This document shows positions 46,436 to 55,748 of a stretch of DNA of 64,000 bases, piece by piece. The stretch comes from Pseudomonas arcuscaelestis (lineage in GTDB: Bacteria; Pseudomonadota; Gammaproteobacteria; Pseudomonadales; Pseudomonadaceae), in NCBI RefSeq assembly GCF_016881005.1, contig NZ_JACOPV010000022.1, positions 35,229-99,228 of the forward strand, in the 5' to 3' direction. The position numbers and the translations under genes are program-made. The notes beneath the pieces are model-generated. The model was not told the DNA's origin, searched no databases, and saw only the letters and a program-made list of their open reading frames with translations. Within the stretch, counting starts at the first letter, position 1, and each line of letters starts with the position of its first letter.

Positions 46436-46789
46436 GTGAGAATTCATTCACTATTTGCCGCCGTGGCGCTGCTGGCCCTGGCTGGATGTGCCAATGACCC
46501 GGCTCCTAATGAACAGTTGCGCCTCTCTGAGCAGGCACTGGCGCAAGCCAAGGCTGTCGGAGCGACCGATGAGGTGCCAGAGCTGAAGATGGCCGAAGAC
46601 AAAATGGCCCGGGCTCAGGTCAACATGAGTAACGAATCCTATCGCGATGCGCGCATGCGCGCGGAGCAGGCCGAGCTCGATGCGCGCCTGGCCGAAGCGC
46701 GGGTGTTGACCAGCAAAAGTAAAGAGCAGCTCGATCTCCTGCAGTCACGGGTCAATCGCCTGCGTAAACAGTTGGGAGAGCAGCCGTGA
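46436..46789 (+). CDS. DUF4398-type lipoprotein
   Basis: The product is 117 residues starting at GTG, with a lipobox ALAGC (cysteine about 18) and then a single long, charged, coiled-coil-like helix (30-115) of the DUF4398 class. Its stop codon overlaps the GTG start of the OmpA-family gene. The pairing of a DUF4398 protein with an OmpA-family lipoprotein is recurrent in Pseudomonas. The role is probably envelope structure, not shown. Confidence 0.8.
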   Translation: MRIHSLFAAVALLALAGCANDPAPNEQLRLSEQALAQAKAVGATDEVPELKMAEDKMARAQVNMSNESYRDARMRAEQAELDARLAEARVLTSKSKEQLDLLQSRVNRLRKQLGEQP

Positions 46790-47595
46790 ATGCAATCAAA
46801 CCTATGGTCGCCTTGCTGCTGGTCGGGCTCGTTGGCCTGCAGGGTTGTGCCAGCCAGCGCAGCGAGTCGGCGCTGGACGAGGCAGCGGCAAAATTCCAGA
46901 CGGTCAAGGATGATTCCGATGTCTTGCGCAGTGCGCCGCGTGATGTCATTCGTGCCGGTGAGTCTCTGGCGCGGGCAGATCGCTTGTCCACTTATCTGGG
47001 AACAGGGTCGGATGTCCGGCACTATGCCTACTTGAGCCAGCGTTACAGTGATATCGCGCGTGAGCACAGCAACCTGGTACTCAATCAGGAGCGCCTGGCC
47101 AAGCTTGAGCTGGAGCGTCAGCGCCTGCAGTTGGCGTTGCGCGAAGCCAAGCTTGCCAGTGTCCAGCAGCAGGGCAAGTGGTTGGAGGCGCAGATCGTCA
47201 GTCTGGCGACCACCCAGAGTGATCGCGGGCTGGTCATGACACTGGGTGACGTGCTGTTTGATACCGGTCGTGCGGAGTTGAAAAACTCGGCCAATCGCAC
47301 CGTCCTCAAGCTGGTGCAGTTCCTGCAACTCAACCCTAAGCGCGTTGTGCGCATAGAAGGGTATACCGACAGCACCGGCGCTTCGGACGACAACCTCAAG
47401 TTGTCCCGGGACCGTGCGCAGGCTGTCGCCGATATGCTGGTCGATCTTGGCGTGGACGAGAAGCGTATCCAGGTTGAAGGGTACGGCGACCAGTACCCGG
47501 TCGAGGCCAACGCTTCGGAGCGGGGTAGGGCGCAGAACCGCCGAGTGGAAATCGTTTTTTCCGACGAAAAGGGCAAGCTCGGCGCCGCACGCTGA
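46786..47595 (+). CDS. OmpA-family peptidoglycan-binding lipoprotein
   Basis: The product is 269 residues with a lipobox LVGLQGC (cysteine at about 21), a coiled-coil middle (about 90-145) and a C-terminal OmpA domain with LFDTGRAELKNSANRTVLKL, GYTDSTGASDDNLKLSRDRA and RRVEIVF. It probably tethers the outer membrane to peptidoglycan. A terminator lies 12 bases after the stop. Confidence 0.9.
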   Translation: MNAIKPMVALLLVGLVGLQGCASQRSESALDEAAAKFQTVKDDSDVLRSAPRDVIRAGESLARADRLSTYLGTGSDVRHYAYLSQRYSDIAREHSNLVLNQERLAKLELERQRLQLALREAKLASVQQQGKWLEAQIVSLATTQSDRGLVMTLGDVLFDTGRAELKNSANRTVLKLVQFLQLNPKRVVRIEGYTDSTGASDDNLKLSRDRAQAVADMLVDLGVDEKRIQVEGYGDQYPVEANASERGRAQNRRVEIVFSDEKGKLGAAR

Positions 47596-47606
47596 AACCC
47601 TTGAAG

Positions 47607-47638
47607 AACCCGGTGAGCTTTCCCTCACCGGGTTTTTT
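47607..47638 (+). terminator. Rho-independent terminator of the lipoprotein operon
   Basis: AACCCGGTGAG pairs with CTCACCGGGTT around a short loop and is followed by five or more T residues. Confidence 0.9.
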
Positions 47639-47795
47639 TATGGGCGTGCGAAAGGAACAGCGGGGGCTGTCACGCAACTGTATTGTCGACTATTCTGCAA
47701 TCTGTCCCCGTACACTTTGCAACTGTTCCGGTATTCTGGCTTGATATTCGAGTCATACAAAAATAACTACATCGTCTGCGTGTCGAGAACCGATC

Positions 47796-49241
47796 ATGAC
47801 CAACCTGCTGCTTTATCAGCGTATCGCCCAGCAACTGGCCGAAGATATTCGGCGTGGCGTCTACCAGCCGGGTGAGCGGGTGCCGTCAGTGCGAAAAATG
47901 AGTTCGCAGCTCAATGTCAGTCACGCCACGGTGCTGCAGGCATACGCGAACCTTGAGGATCAGGGGCTGATCCGTGCTCGTCCGCAGTCTGGTTATTACG
48001 TTCACCAGACGCCCGCATTGACTGCGCAGACCCCGGACATCGCCCGCGTTGAGCGTCCAGGTCTGGTCACGCGCAGCAGCATTATCCAGCAAGTATTGGC
48101 TGAAGCGCGGCGCGACGGTGTGTTTCCCTTCGGTGCTGCGGTGCCTCACGTTGACTATTTGCCGGTGCGAGCGCTGCACCAGCAGTTGGCCAAAGTCACC
48201 CGGTTTCACAGTCCTCGGGCCTTCAGCTATATGTTCAGCCCTGGGTTCGAGCCGCTACGCCGGCAGATCGCCATTCGTATGCGCGATGCAGGTGTGGTGG
48301 TCGACCCCAGCGAAGTGGTGGTAACTCACGGCTGTGTCGATGCGCTGCAGATGTCGCTGCGGGTGTTGACCAAGCCAGGTGACCTGATTGCTGCCGAATC
48401 GCCAACTTATTATGGTCTGTTGCAACTGGCCGATCTTCTCGGGCTTAAGGTCATCGAGATTCCAAGTGATCCATCCACAGGGATCAGCTTGGAGGCTTTG
48501 CAATTGGCGGCCAATCAGTGGCCGGTCAAGGCATTGGTGTTGACGTCCCGGTTGAGCAATCCGCTGGGTGGAACTATTCCTGAAGATCGGCAGAAGCAAT
48601 TGCTGCGGCTGGCGTCGGATTTCGACATTCAGATCGTGGAAGACGACATTTACGGCGAACTGATGTTCGAGCAGGGCAAGACCAAGTCCCTCAAGGCATT
48701 CGATCGATTGGGCCGGGTGATCTATTGCTCAAGTTTCTCCAAGACGTTGTCGCCTGGGGTGCGCATCGGCTGGATGATCGCGGGCAAATACCAGGCGGAA
48801 ATCCAGCGCTTGCAGACGTTCACAACACATTCCGCCTGCAGCGTTACCCAGATGGGTGTTGCCTCCTACCTGGAGAATGGAGGCTACGACCGACACTTGC
48901 GGTATATCCGACAGGAGTACCGGAAAAACCTCAGTGCCTATCAATTGGCGGTGCAGCAGCACTTTCCTGAAGGTACACAGATGACCCGACCAACAGGAGG
49001 CTTCATTCTGTGGGTCAGCCTGCCTGGTCGGGTCAATACCCAGGAGCTGCATGTGCGCGCGCTGCAGCAAGGCATCAGCATTGCACCCGGGCTGATTTTC
49101 AGTAATACCGAACAATTCAACCACTGTATTCGCCTGAACTGCGGTATTCCCTGGAATCGTGAGGCGGAGCGAGCCCTGATGACCCTGGGTATGTTGGCCA
49201 GCCAGCTGTGTCAGGAGTCGGGTGCGGCCAATTATTTCTAG
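47796..49241 (+). CDS. MocR-type GntR/aminotransferase regulator
   Basis: The product is 481 residues. A winged helix of the GntR type (1-75, with QLAEDIRRGVYQPGERVPSV and LNVSHATVLQAYANLEDQGL) precedes a class I aminotransferase domain with the PLP lysine K316 in SFSKTLSPGVRIGWM. MocR proteins use the PLP domain to sense an amine or vitamin B6 and rarely catalyse transamination. No obvious target gene adjoins, though the small exported protein downstream is on the same strand. Confidence 0.9.
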   Translation: MTNLLLYQRIAQQLAEDIRRGVYQPGERVPSVRKMSSQLNVSHATVLQAYANLEDQGLIRARPQSGYYVHQTPALTAQTPDIARVERPGLVTRSSIIQQVLAEARRDGVFPFGAAVPHVDYLPVRALHQQLAKVTRFHSPRAFSYMFSPGFEPLRRQIAIRMRDAGVVVDPSEVVVTHGCVDALQMSLRVLTKPGDLIAAESPTYYGLLQLADLLGLKVIEIPSDPSTGISLEALQLAANQWPVKALVLTSRLSNPLGGTIPEDRQKQLLRLASDFDIQIVEDDIYGELMFEQGKTKSLKAFDRLGRVIYCSSFSKTLSPGVRIGWMIAGKYQAEIQRLQTFTTHSACSVTQMGVASYLENGGYDRHLRYIRQEYRKNLSAYQLAVQQHFPEGTQMTRPTGGFILWVSLPGRVNTQELHVRALQQGISIAPGLIFSNTEQFNHCIRLNCGIPWNREAERALMTLGMLASQLCQESGAANYF

Positions 49242-49303
49242 GCTTGCCAGCCCTCTCGGGAACTAGGAGCATATGCATATTTTGCGGATGATGTTCGGTA
49301 ACT

Positions 49304-49726
49304 ATGAAAGCCTTGCCTCGGGTTGTCCTCCTTTGTCTGCTGGGGCTTATGCCTTGCGCCGGGGCTGTGATGGCCCAGACCCCGCCTGCTGACGGGGTCA
49401 CGAAACACGCAAGCACTGCAACCAAAGCCAAGCCTGCCCACCATAAAGCGGTAAAGAAGGGCAAGACGGCTCCAGCGCCGTTACCAGAGGCAAAACTCGA
49501 TCTGCGTTTACCGACTGAGATGGTCAAGGACCTCAAGCCGGTAACCCAGGATGCGGTGACCACGCCCAAGCCACTGCTGCCGTACCTGTTTGGCGAGAAG
49601 CCGCCTTCAGACAGCCCGTTCCAGCTCAACGGCAGGCTGCTTAGTAACGAAATGCAGCTGCAGTTGCGTAACGATGCCCGCCAGGATATCGAAGGTGCTG
49701 CAATCGAATTCGAGTTCCGCCAGTAG
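49304..49726 (+). CDS. Small exported protein of unknown function
   Basis: The product is 140 residues with a signal peptide (1-24, LLCLLGLMPCAGAVMA), then a basic, lysine/alanine/proline-rich linker (about 30-60) and a short hydrophilic domain with the core PLLPYLFGEKP, RLLSNEMQLQLRND and EGAAIEFEFRQ. I do not recognise a catalytic motif. Similar Pseudomonas proteins are sometimes labelled as translation initiation factor 2 because of the linker, but the signal peptide rules against that. Confidence 0.65.
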   Translation: MKALPRVVLLCLLGLMPCAGAVMAQTPPADGVTKHASTATKAKPAHHKAVKKGKTAPAPLPEAKLDLRLPTEMVKDLKPVTQDAVTTPKPLLPYLFGEKPPSDSPFQLNGRLLSNEMQLQLRNDARQDIEGAAIEFEFRQ

Positions 49727-49854
49727 TTGCCGAACTGACTCGTTGGTCATGAATATCGGCGTGATTTTTCATCTTGCCAGCAATTTCAAACGATCGTTTA
49801 AGCGGGTACTATCCGGGTTCATTCATCATTTGCTGTACCGAGGATTCTGTTTTC

Positions 49855-50109
49855 ATGAACTGTCGTGAAGGGTGCGGCGCTTGCTGCATCGCGCCGTCCA
49901 TCAGCTCTCCGATTCCGGGTATGCCCAAGGGCAAGCCGGCCGGGGAGCGCTGTCTGCATCTGTCCGTCGTCAATCTTTGTGGGTTGTTCGGCAAGCCCGA
50001 GCGCCCTGCGGTGTGTGGCGGCTTCAAGGCCGATGTGGATGTCTGCGGCAGTGATCGCGATGATGCGATAAGAATTCTTGGGTGGTTGGAGCAAGTGACG
50101 GCAGCTTGA
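49855..50109 (+). CDS. YkgJ-type cysteine-cluster protein
   Basis: The product is 84 residues. It starts MNCREGCGACCIAPSI, with the CxxxCxxCC pattern, and has later cysteines in ERCLHL, NLCGLF and AVCGGF, the short form of the YkgJ/UPF0153 cysteine cluster that probably binds zinc or an iron-sulfur cluster. ATG at 49855 has GAGGATTC upstream. It is followed 32 bases later by a START-domain gene on the same strand. Confidence 0.8.
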   Translation: MNCREGCGACCIAPSISSPIPGMPKGKPAGERCLHLSVVNLCGLFGKPERPAVCGGFKADVDVCGSDRDDAIRILGWLEQVTAA

Positions 50110-50141
50110 AACGCAGATCTTCGACAATAAGGAACAATACA

Positions 50142-50747
50142 ATGGGATCGTTTAAGCGCATTGCAGTGGTTTTCGGGTTGAGCGCTATGCTCGCGCCTAT
50201 GGTTCAGGCCGAAGATTGGAAGGTGGCCAAGGACGAAGACGGCATCAAGGTGTCCCTGGGCGAAGTTGCCGGTTCCGAATACAAGGCGTATCGCGGCGTG
50301 ACGCTGATCAAAGCGCCATTGGCAAAAATCAAAGCGCTGCAGGAGGATGTCGTAGGTGCTTGCGCCTGGATTCACGAGTGCAAGTCGCAAAAGCTGCTCA
50401 AGACCGAGGGTGACCAGAGCTGGACCTACACTCAGTTCAACACCCCATGGCCGGTTACGCCGCGCGATTCCATTTTGCACGTCACCACCACCGAAGACGC
50501 CGATGGCAGCTTGACCCGCAAGCTTGAAGGGGTGCCCAAGTACCTGCCGGAAGAGAAAGGTTTCGTGCGAGTTTCCAAGGTCGAAGGCTTTTGGAAGTTG
50601 ACGCCCAAGGACGGTGGAACCGAGGTGACCTACCAGGTTCACACAGAGCCAGGTGGTAGCGTGCCTTCAATGGTAGCGAACAAGTTCGTCGTGGATGCGC
50701 CGTTCAATACCTTGAAGGCGTTGAAGGCCAAGGCTGAGAAGCCGTAA
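50142..50747 (+). CDS. Exported START-domain lipid-binding protein
   Basis: The product is 201 residues with a signal peptide (1-23, AMLAPMVQA) and a START-type fold: WKVAKDEDGIKVSLGEVAGS, LLKTEGDQSWTYTQFNTPWP and GGTEVTYQVHTEPGGSVPS are characteristic. It probably carries a hydrophobic ligand in the periplasm. ATG at 50142 follows AATAAGGAACAAT. Its converging neighbour is gltA. Confidence 0.85.
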   Translation: MGSFKRIAVVFGLSAMLAPMVQAEDWKVAKDEDGIKVSLGEVAGSEYKAYRGVTLIKAPLAKIKALQEDVVGACAWIHECKSQKLLKTEGDQSWTYTQFNTPWPVTPRDSILHVTTTEDADGSLTRKLEGVPKYLPEEKGFVRVSKVEGFWKLTPKDGGTEVTYQVHTEPGGSVPSMVANKFVVDAPFNTLKALKAKAEKP

Positions 50748-50816
50748 GCTTTTGAGTACAGTTCAGGATTTTTGTAGCGATTTGGCAACTGTTTATATTA
50801 ATGGCATTTTGCTCCA

Positions 50817-50849
50817 ATAAAAAAGGCTGCCTCCGAGGGCAGCCTTTTT
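50817..50849. terminator. Bidirectional terminator of gltA and the START-domain gene
   Basis: AAAAAAGGCTGCC pairs with GGCAGCCTTTTT around a 5-base loop, with T or A tracts on both sides. Confidence 0.9.
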
Positions 50850-50866
50850 CGTGTTCGGCGCAGGGC

Positions 50867-52156
50867 TTACTTACGGTCTTCCAGCTTGACGATGTCGCGT
50901 TGCTCGTAGCCGGTGTACAGCTGGCGAGGACGGCCAATCTTGTACGGGCTGGAGAGCATTTCTTTCCAGTGCGAGATCCAGCCCACGGTACGTGCCAGGG
51001 CGAAGATCACGGTGAACATGCTGGTCGGTATGCCGATAGCCTTGAGGATGATCCCCGAGTAGAAGTCGACGTTCGGGTACAGCGAGCGTTCGATGAAGTA
51101 AGGATCGGTAAGGGCGATCTCTTCCAGGCGCATGGCCAGTTCCAGCTGCGGATCGTTCTTGATGCCCAGCTCGCGCAGGACTTCGTCGCAGGTCTGCTTC
51201 ATCACGGTGGCACGTGGGTCGCGGTTTTTGTAAACGCGATGACCGAAGCCCATCAACTTGAACGGATCGTTCTTGTCCTTGGCCTTGGCGATGAACGTGT
51301 CGATGTTCGAGACATCGCCGATTTCATCGAGCATGGTCAGTACTGCTTCGTTGGCACCGCCGTGAGCAGGGCCCCAGAGAGCAGCGATGCCGGCAGCGAT
51401 ACAGGCGAACGGGTTGGCACCCGAGGAGCCGGCGAGGCGCACGGTGGACGTCGAGGCATTCTGTTCGTGGTCGGCGTGGAGGATGAAAATCTTGTCCATC
51501 GCCTTGGCCAGCACCGGGCTGATCGGTTTGATCTCGCACGGGGTGTTGAACATCATGTGCAGGAAGTTTTCTGCGTACGACAGGTCGTTGCGTGGGTACA
51601 TCATGGGTTGACCCATGGAGTACTTGTAGACCATCGCTGCCAGGGTCGGCATCTTGGCGACCAGGCGGACCGCGGAAATTTCACGATGCTGCGGGTTATT
51701 GATGTCCAGCGAGTCATGGTAGAACGCCGAAAGTGCGCCAACCACGCCGCACATGACGGCCATTGGGTGGGCGTCGCGGCGGAAGCCATTGAAGAAGGAC
51801 TTCAATTGCTCGTGCACCATGGTGTGATTTTTCACGGTGCTGACGAACTGGGCCTTTTGCTCGGCATTCGGCAGTTCGCCGTTGAGCAGCAGGTAACAGG
51901 TCTCGAGGTAATCGGATTGTTCGGCAAGTTGCTCGATTGGATAGCCGCGATGCAGCAGGATACCCTTGTCGCCGTCGATATAAGTGATCTTCGACTCGCA
52001 GGATGCGGTCGCCATGAAACCAGGGTCGAAAGTGAAGTGACCCGTGGCCCCCAACCCTCTAACGTCGATAACATCGGGACCAACGGTGCCGGTTAAAATG
52101 GGCAGCTCGACGGGGGCTGCGCCCTCGATGACCAACTGCGCTTTTTTGTCAGCCAT
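50867..52156 (-). CDS. gltA: Citrate synthase (type II)
   Basis: The product is 429 residues of the Gram-negative hexameric NADH-sensitive type. Active-site stretches are LHADHEQNAS, GPAHGGANEAVL and FGHRVYKNRDPR. It condenses acetyl-CoA and oxaloacetate at the entry of the TCA cycle. It is divergent from sdhCDAB, with a good sigma-70 promoter in the gap (minus strand). Confidence 0.97.
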   Translation of the reverse strand: MADKKAQLVIEGAAPVELPILTGTVGPDVIDVRGLGATGHFTFDPGFMATASCESKITYIDGDKGILLHRGYPIEQLAEQSDYLETCYLLLNGELPNAEQKAQFVSTVKNHTMVHEQLKSFFNGFRRDAHPMAVMCGVVGALSAFYHDSLDINNPQHREISAVRLVAKMPTLAAMVYKYSMGQPMMYPRNDLSYAENFLHMMFNTPCEIKPISPVLAKAMDKIFILHADHEQNASTSTVRLAGSSGANPFACIAAGIAALWGPAHGGANEAVLTMLDEIGDVSNIDTFIAKAKDKNDPFKLMGFGHRVYKNRDPRATVMKQTCDEVLRELGIKNDPQLELAMRLEEIALTDPYFIERSLYPNVDFYSGIILKAIGIPTSMFTVIFALARTVGWISHWKEMLSSPYKIGRPRQLYTGYEQRDIVKLEDRK

Positions 52157-52214
52157 GTGGCCTCCTATTAATGCTTGAAATCATCAGACAGACCCCCCAC
52201 GCAGGGCCCGCACC

Positions 52215-52242
52215 ACTATAGTGAGATAAATTCGAATGTCAA
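52215..52242 (-). promoter_or_regulatory. Sigma-70 promoter of gltA
   Basis: On the minus strand a perfect -35 TTGACA (52242-52237), 16 bases, and -10 TATAGT (52220-52215) stand about 60 bases before the gltA start. Confidence 0.65.
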
Positions 52243-52356
52243 TTTGCCTAAAGCACGGTTGTATTGGGGCTTTGGCGTGGTTTTTCCTCGAAATTGCCGC
52301 CCGTTTACGCCTTTTATCAGCTAAAGGCAATGCGCTATTTGGGCTAGGGGCTTGCG

Positions 52357-52385
52357 TTGTCATTAGTAGCCTAACTGTCTATAAT
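52357..52385 (+). promoter_or_regulatory. Sigma-70 promoter of sdhCDAB
   Basis: TTGTCA, 17 bases, TATAAT matches the consensus at 5 of 6 and 6 of 6 positions. It implies a leader of about 115 bases before sdhC. Together with the gltA promoter it accounts for most of the 350-base divergent gap. Confidence 0.7.
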
Positions 52386-52506
52386 CGGCACCCGACCGCC
52401 AGGGGCTTGCAAGCCCGTGTTGCTGGGGTCGTCACTCCCTGGGTGGTGGGTACCTGACCAGTACACTTACCAACAACTTTGCCCTGCTTGCTAGGGGCTC
52501 TTCAGT

Positions 52507-52893
52507 GTGAAAAAAGCCGTGAAAAGCCAACGACCTGTAAACCTAGACCTAAGGACCATCAAACTCCCCATTACCGGCGTTACGTCATTTCTTCACCGTG
52601 TTTCCGGCATCATCCTCTTCCTGGGCCTGGCCATCATGCTTTATGCATTGGGTCAATCCCTGGCTTCCGAGGAAGGTTTTGCCGAGGTGAAGGCGTGCTT
52701 GACCAGTCCGCTGGCCAAATTCGTTGCATGGGGCCTCCTGTCCGCTTTGCTGTATCACTTGGTAGCCGGTGTGCGCCACTTGATCATGGACATGGGCATC
52801 GGTGAAACGCTGGAAGGCGGAAGACTGGGCTCGAAAATCATCATCGCCATTTCTGTGGTGCTGATCGTGCTGGCAGGAGTTTGGATATGGTAA
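52507..52893 (+). CDS. sdhC: Succinate dehydrogenase cytochrome b556 subunit
   Basis: The product is 128 residues beginning at GTG (MKKAVKSQRPVNLDLRTIKL), with AGGGG eight bases upstream. Three membrane helices (about 35-55, 75-95, 110-128) and the HRVSG motif and the LLYHLVAGVRHLIMD heme-ligand histidine segment are typical of SdhC. It anchors SdhAB in the inner membrane and holds heme b and quinone. Confidence 0.94.
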   Translation: MKKAVKSQRPVNLDLRTIKLPITGVTSFLHRVSGIILFLGLAIMLYALGQSLASEEGFAEVKACLTSPLAKFVAWGLLSALLYHLVAGVRHLIMDMGIGETLEGGRLGSKIIIAISVVLIVLAGVWIW

Positions 52894-53255
52894 CCAACGT
52901 CACGAACCTCTCGCGTTCGGGCCTCTATGACTGGATGGCGCAGCGTGTTTCTGCGGTCGTTCTCGCGGCTTATTTCATTTTCCTGATCGGATACCTCGCC
53001 GCGCACCCGGGCATCGACTATGCCCAGTGGCACGGTCTGTTCTCCAACAACGCGATGCGTATTTTCAGTCTGCTGGCACTCGTTGCCCTGGGCGCTCACG
53101 CCTGGGTCGGCATGTGGACCATTGCTACCGACTACCTGACGCCGATGGCGCTGGGCAAGTCGGCGACTGCTGTACGTTTCCTGTTCCAGGCGGTATGTGG
53201 TGTCGCGATGTTTGCGTACTTCGTCTGGGGTGTGCAGATTCTCTGGGGTATCTGA
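52887..53255 (+). CDS. sdhD: Succinate dehydrogenase hydrophobic membrane anchor
   Basis: The product is 122 residues with three membrane helices and the marks LYDWMAQRVSAVVLAAYF and ALGAHAWVGMWTIATDYL. ATG at 52887 lies inside the sdhC end (overlap of seven bases) with GGAG just upstream, so the two are coupled. Four bases separate it from sdhA. Confidence 0.93.
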   Translation: MVTNVTNLSRSGLYDWMAQRVSAVVLAAYFIFLIGYLAAHPGIDYAQWHGLFSNNAMRIFSLLALVALGAHAWVGMWTIATDYLTPMALGKSATAVRFLFQAVCGVAMFAYFVWGVQILWGI

Positions 53256-53258
53256 TTC

Positions 53259-55031
53259 ATGGCTAACATTCCTACGATTTCATTCGACGCCATCATTGTT
53301 GGTGGCGGCGGTGCCGGCATGCGCGCTGCGCTGCAGCTGGCTCAGGGCGGTCACAAGACTGCCGTGATCACCAAGGTCTTCCCGACCCGTTCGCACACTG
53401 TATCGGCACAAGGTGGCATCACCTGCGCCATCGCTTCGGCCGACCCGAACGATGACTGGCGCTGGCACATGTACGATACCGTCAAGGGCTCCGACTATAT
53501 CGGTGACCAGGACGCTATCGAATACATGTGTCAGGAAGGCCCGGCTGCGGTCTTCGAACTGGACCACATGGGTCTGCCGTTCTCGCGTACCGAAACCGGC
53601 CGTATCTACCAGCGTCCATTCGGTGGTCAGTCCAAGGACTTCGGTAAAGGTGGCCAGGCTGCCCGTACCTGTGCCGCATCCGACCGTACCGGTCACGCAT
53701 TGCTGCACACCCTGTACCAGGGCAACCTGAAGGCAGGCACTACGTTCCTGAACGAGTACTATGCGGTTGACCTGGTGAAAAACCAGGAAGGCGCGTTCGT
53801 CGGTGTGATTGCAATCTGCATCGAAACCGGCGAAACCCTGTACATCAAAGCCAAGGCCACCGTATTGGCTACCGGCGGTGCAGGTCGTATCTACTCGTCC
53901 ACCACCAACGCCCTGATCAACACCGGTGACGGTATCGGCATGGCCCTGCGTGCAGGCGTTCCGGTCCAGGACATCGAGATGTGGCAGTTCCACCCGACCG
54001 GTATCGCCGGCGCTGGTGTACTGGTTACTGAAGGTTGCCGTGGTGAAGGTGGATACCTGATCAACAAGCACGGCGAGCGTTTCATGGAGCGTTATGCGCC
54101 CAACGCCAAAGACCTTGCAGGTCGCGACGTTGTGGCCCGTTCCATGGTTAAAGAGATCATCGCCGGCAACGGTTGTGGCCCTAACGGCGACCACGTGATG
54201 CTCAAGCTTGATCACCTGGGTGAAGAAGTACTGCACAGCCGCCTGCCAGGTATCTGTGAGCTGTCCAAGACCTTCGCTCACGTCGACCCTGTCGTCGCTC
54301 CGGTTCCTGTTGTTCCAACCTGCCACTACATGATGGGCGGCGTCGCCACCAACATTCATGGTCAGGCGATGACCCAGGACGCCGACGGCGTAGACCAGAT
54401 CATTCCTGGTCTGTTCGCGGTAGGTGAAGTAGCGTGCGTATCGGTTCACGGTGCAAACCGCCTGGGCGGCAACTCGCTGCTCGACCTAGTTGTTTTCGGT
54501 CGTGCTGCTGGTCTGCACCTGGAAAAAGCGCTGAGCGACGGTATCGAGTACCTTGACGCCAGCGACACCGACATTGATGTTGCCCTGAGCCGTTTGAACA
54601 AGCTCAACGAGCGCAACACTGGCGAAGACGTGGCTACCTTGCGTCGCGAGCTGCAAAGCTGCATGCAGAACTACTTCGGTGTATTCCGTACTGGCGAATA
54701 CATGCAGAAGGGTATCGAGCAGCTGGCCCAACTGCGTGAGCGCATTGCCAACGTCAAGATCAACGACAAGTCCCAGGCCTTCAACACCGCGCGTATCGAA
54801 GCGCTGGAGCTGCAGAACCTGCTGGAAGTTGCTGAAGCCACTGCAATCGCTGCAGAAGTTCGTAAAGAGTCCCGCGGTGCTCATGCCCGTGAAGACTTTG
54901 AAGACCGTGACGACGAAAACTGGCTGTGCCATACCCTGTACTTCCCGGGCGAGAAGCGTGTTACCAAGCGCGCCGTTAACTTCGCACCGAAAACCGTACC
55001 GGCGTTCGAGCCAAAAGTCCGGACTTACTAA
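53259..55031 (+). CDS. sdhA: Succinate dehydrogenase flavoprotein subunit
   Basis: The product is 590 residues. The FAD-binding motif DAIIVGGGGAGMRAALQLA, the flavin-linking HTVSAQGGI stretch, the active-site RTCAASDRTGHALLHTLYQG, and HPTGIAGAGVLVTEGCRGEG with substrate-binding residues are intact. It oxidises succinate to fumarate and passes electrons to SdhB. Confidence 0.98.
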   Translation: MANIPTISFDAIIVGGGGAGMRAALQLAQGGHKTAVITKVFPTRSHTVSAQGGITCAIASADPNDDWRWHMYDTVKGSDYIGDQDAIEYMCQEGPAAVFELDHMGLPFSRTETGRIYQRPFGGQSKDFGKGGQAARTCAASDRTGHALLHTLYQGNLKAGTTFLNEYYAVDLVKNQEGAFVGVIAICIETGETLYIKAKATVLATGGAGRIYSSTTNALINTGDGIGMALRAGVPVQDIEMWQFHPTGIAGAGVLVTEGCRGEGGYLINKHGERFMERYAPNAKDLAGRDVVARSMVKEIIAGNGCGPNGDHVMLKLDHLGEEVLHSRLPGICELSKTFAHVDPVVAPVPVVPTCHYMMGGVATNIHGQAMTQDADGVDQIIPGLFAVGEVACVSVHGANRLGGNSLLDLVVFGRAAGLHLEKALSDGIEYLDASDTDIDVALSRLNKLNERNTGEDVATLRRELQSCMQNYFGVFRTGEYMQKGIEQLAQLRERIANVKINDKSQAFNTARIEALELQNLLEVAEATAIAAEVRKESRGAHAREDFEDRDDENWLCHTLYFPGEKRVTKRAVNFAPKTVPAFEPKVRTY

Positions 55032-55043
55032 GGGGTGGTCGCT

Positions 55044-55748
55044 ATGTTGCAAGTCGAAGTCTATCGTTACAACCCCGATACCGACTCTGCGCCGAAAATG
55101 CAGACGTTCCAGGTCGATACCGGTGGCAAAGACCTGATGGTGCTGGATGTCTTGGCACTGATCAAAGAACAGGATGAAGGTTTCTCGTATCGTCGTTCTT
55201 GCCGCGAAGGTGTTTGCGGCTCCGACGGTATGAACATCAACGGCAAGAATGGTCTGGCCTGCATCACGCCGCTGTCGGCCGTGGTCAAGCGCAACAAGCT
55301 GATCATCCGCCCGCTGCCTGGATTGCCGGTCATTCGTGACCTGGTCGTTGATATGAGCATCTTCTACAAGCAGTACGAGAAGGTGAAGCCATTCCTGCAG
55401 AACGACACGCCGGCTCCGGCCATCGAGCGTCTGCAGTCGCCGGAAGAGCGTGAAAAGCTGGACGGTCTGTACGAGTGCATCCTGTGCGCTTGCTGCTCGA
55501 CTTCCTGCCCATCGTTCTGGTGGAACCCTGACAAGTTCCTCGGTCCAGCTGCACTGCTGCAGGCCTATCGTTTCCTGGCCGACAGCCGTGACACCAAGAC
55601 CCAGGAGCGTCTGGCTTCGCTGGACGATCCGTTCAGCGTATTCCGTTGCCGCGGAATCATGAACTGCGTAAACGTTTGCCCTAAAGGTCTGAACCCGACC
55701 AAGGCAATCGGTCACGTACGTAACATGTTGCTGCAAAGCGGTACCTGA
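55044..55748 (+). CDS. sdhB: Succinate dehydrogenase iron-sulfur subunit
   Basis: The product is 234 residues from ATG at 55044, with AAGGGGTGG upstream, starting MLQVEVYRYNP. The 2Fe-2S cysteines are in SCREGVCGSDGMN, and the 4Fe-4S and 3Fe-4S clusters are in CILCACCSTSCPSFWW and CVNVCPKGLNP. It relays electrons to the SdhCD quinone site. Confidence 0.97.
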   Translation: MLQVEVYRYNPDTDSAPKMQTFQVDTGGKDLMVLDVLALIKEQDEGFSYRRSCREGVCGSDGMNINGKNGLACITPLSAVVKRNKLIIRPLPGLPVIRDLVVDMSIFYKQYEKVKPFLQNDTPAPAIERLQSPEEREKLDGLYECILCACCSTSCPSFWWNPDKFLGPAALLQAYRFLADSRDTKTQERLASLDDPFSVFRCRGIMNCVNVCPKGLNPTKAIGHVRNMLLQSGT

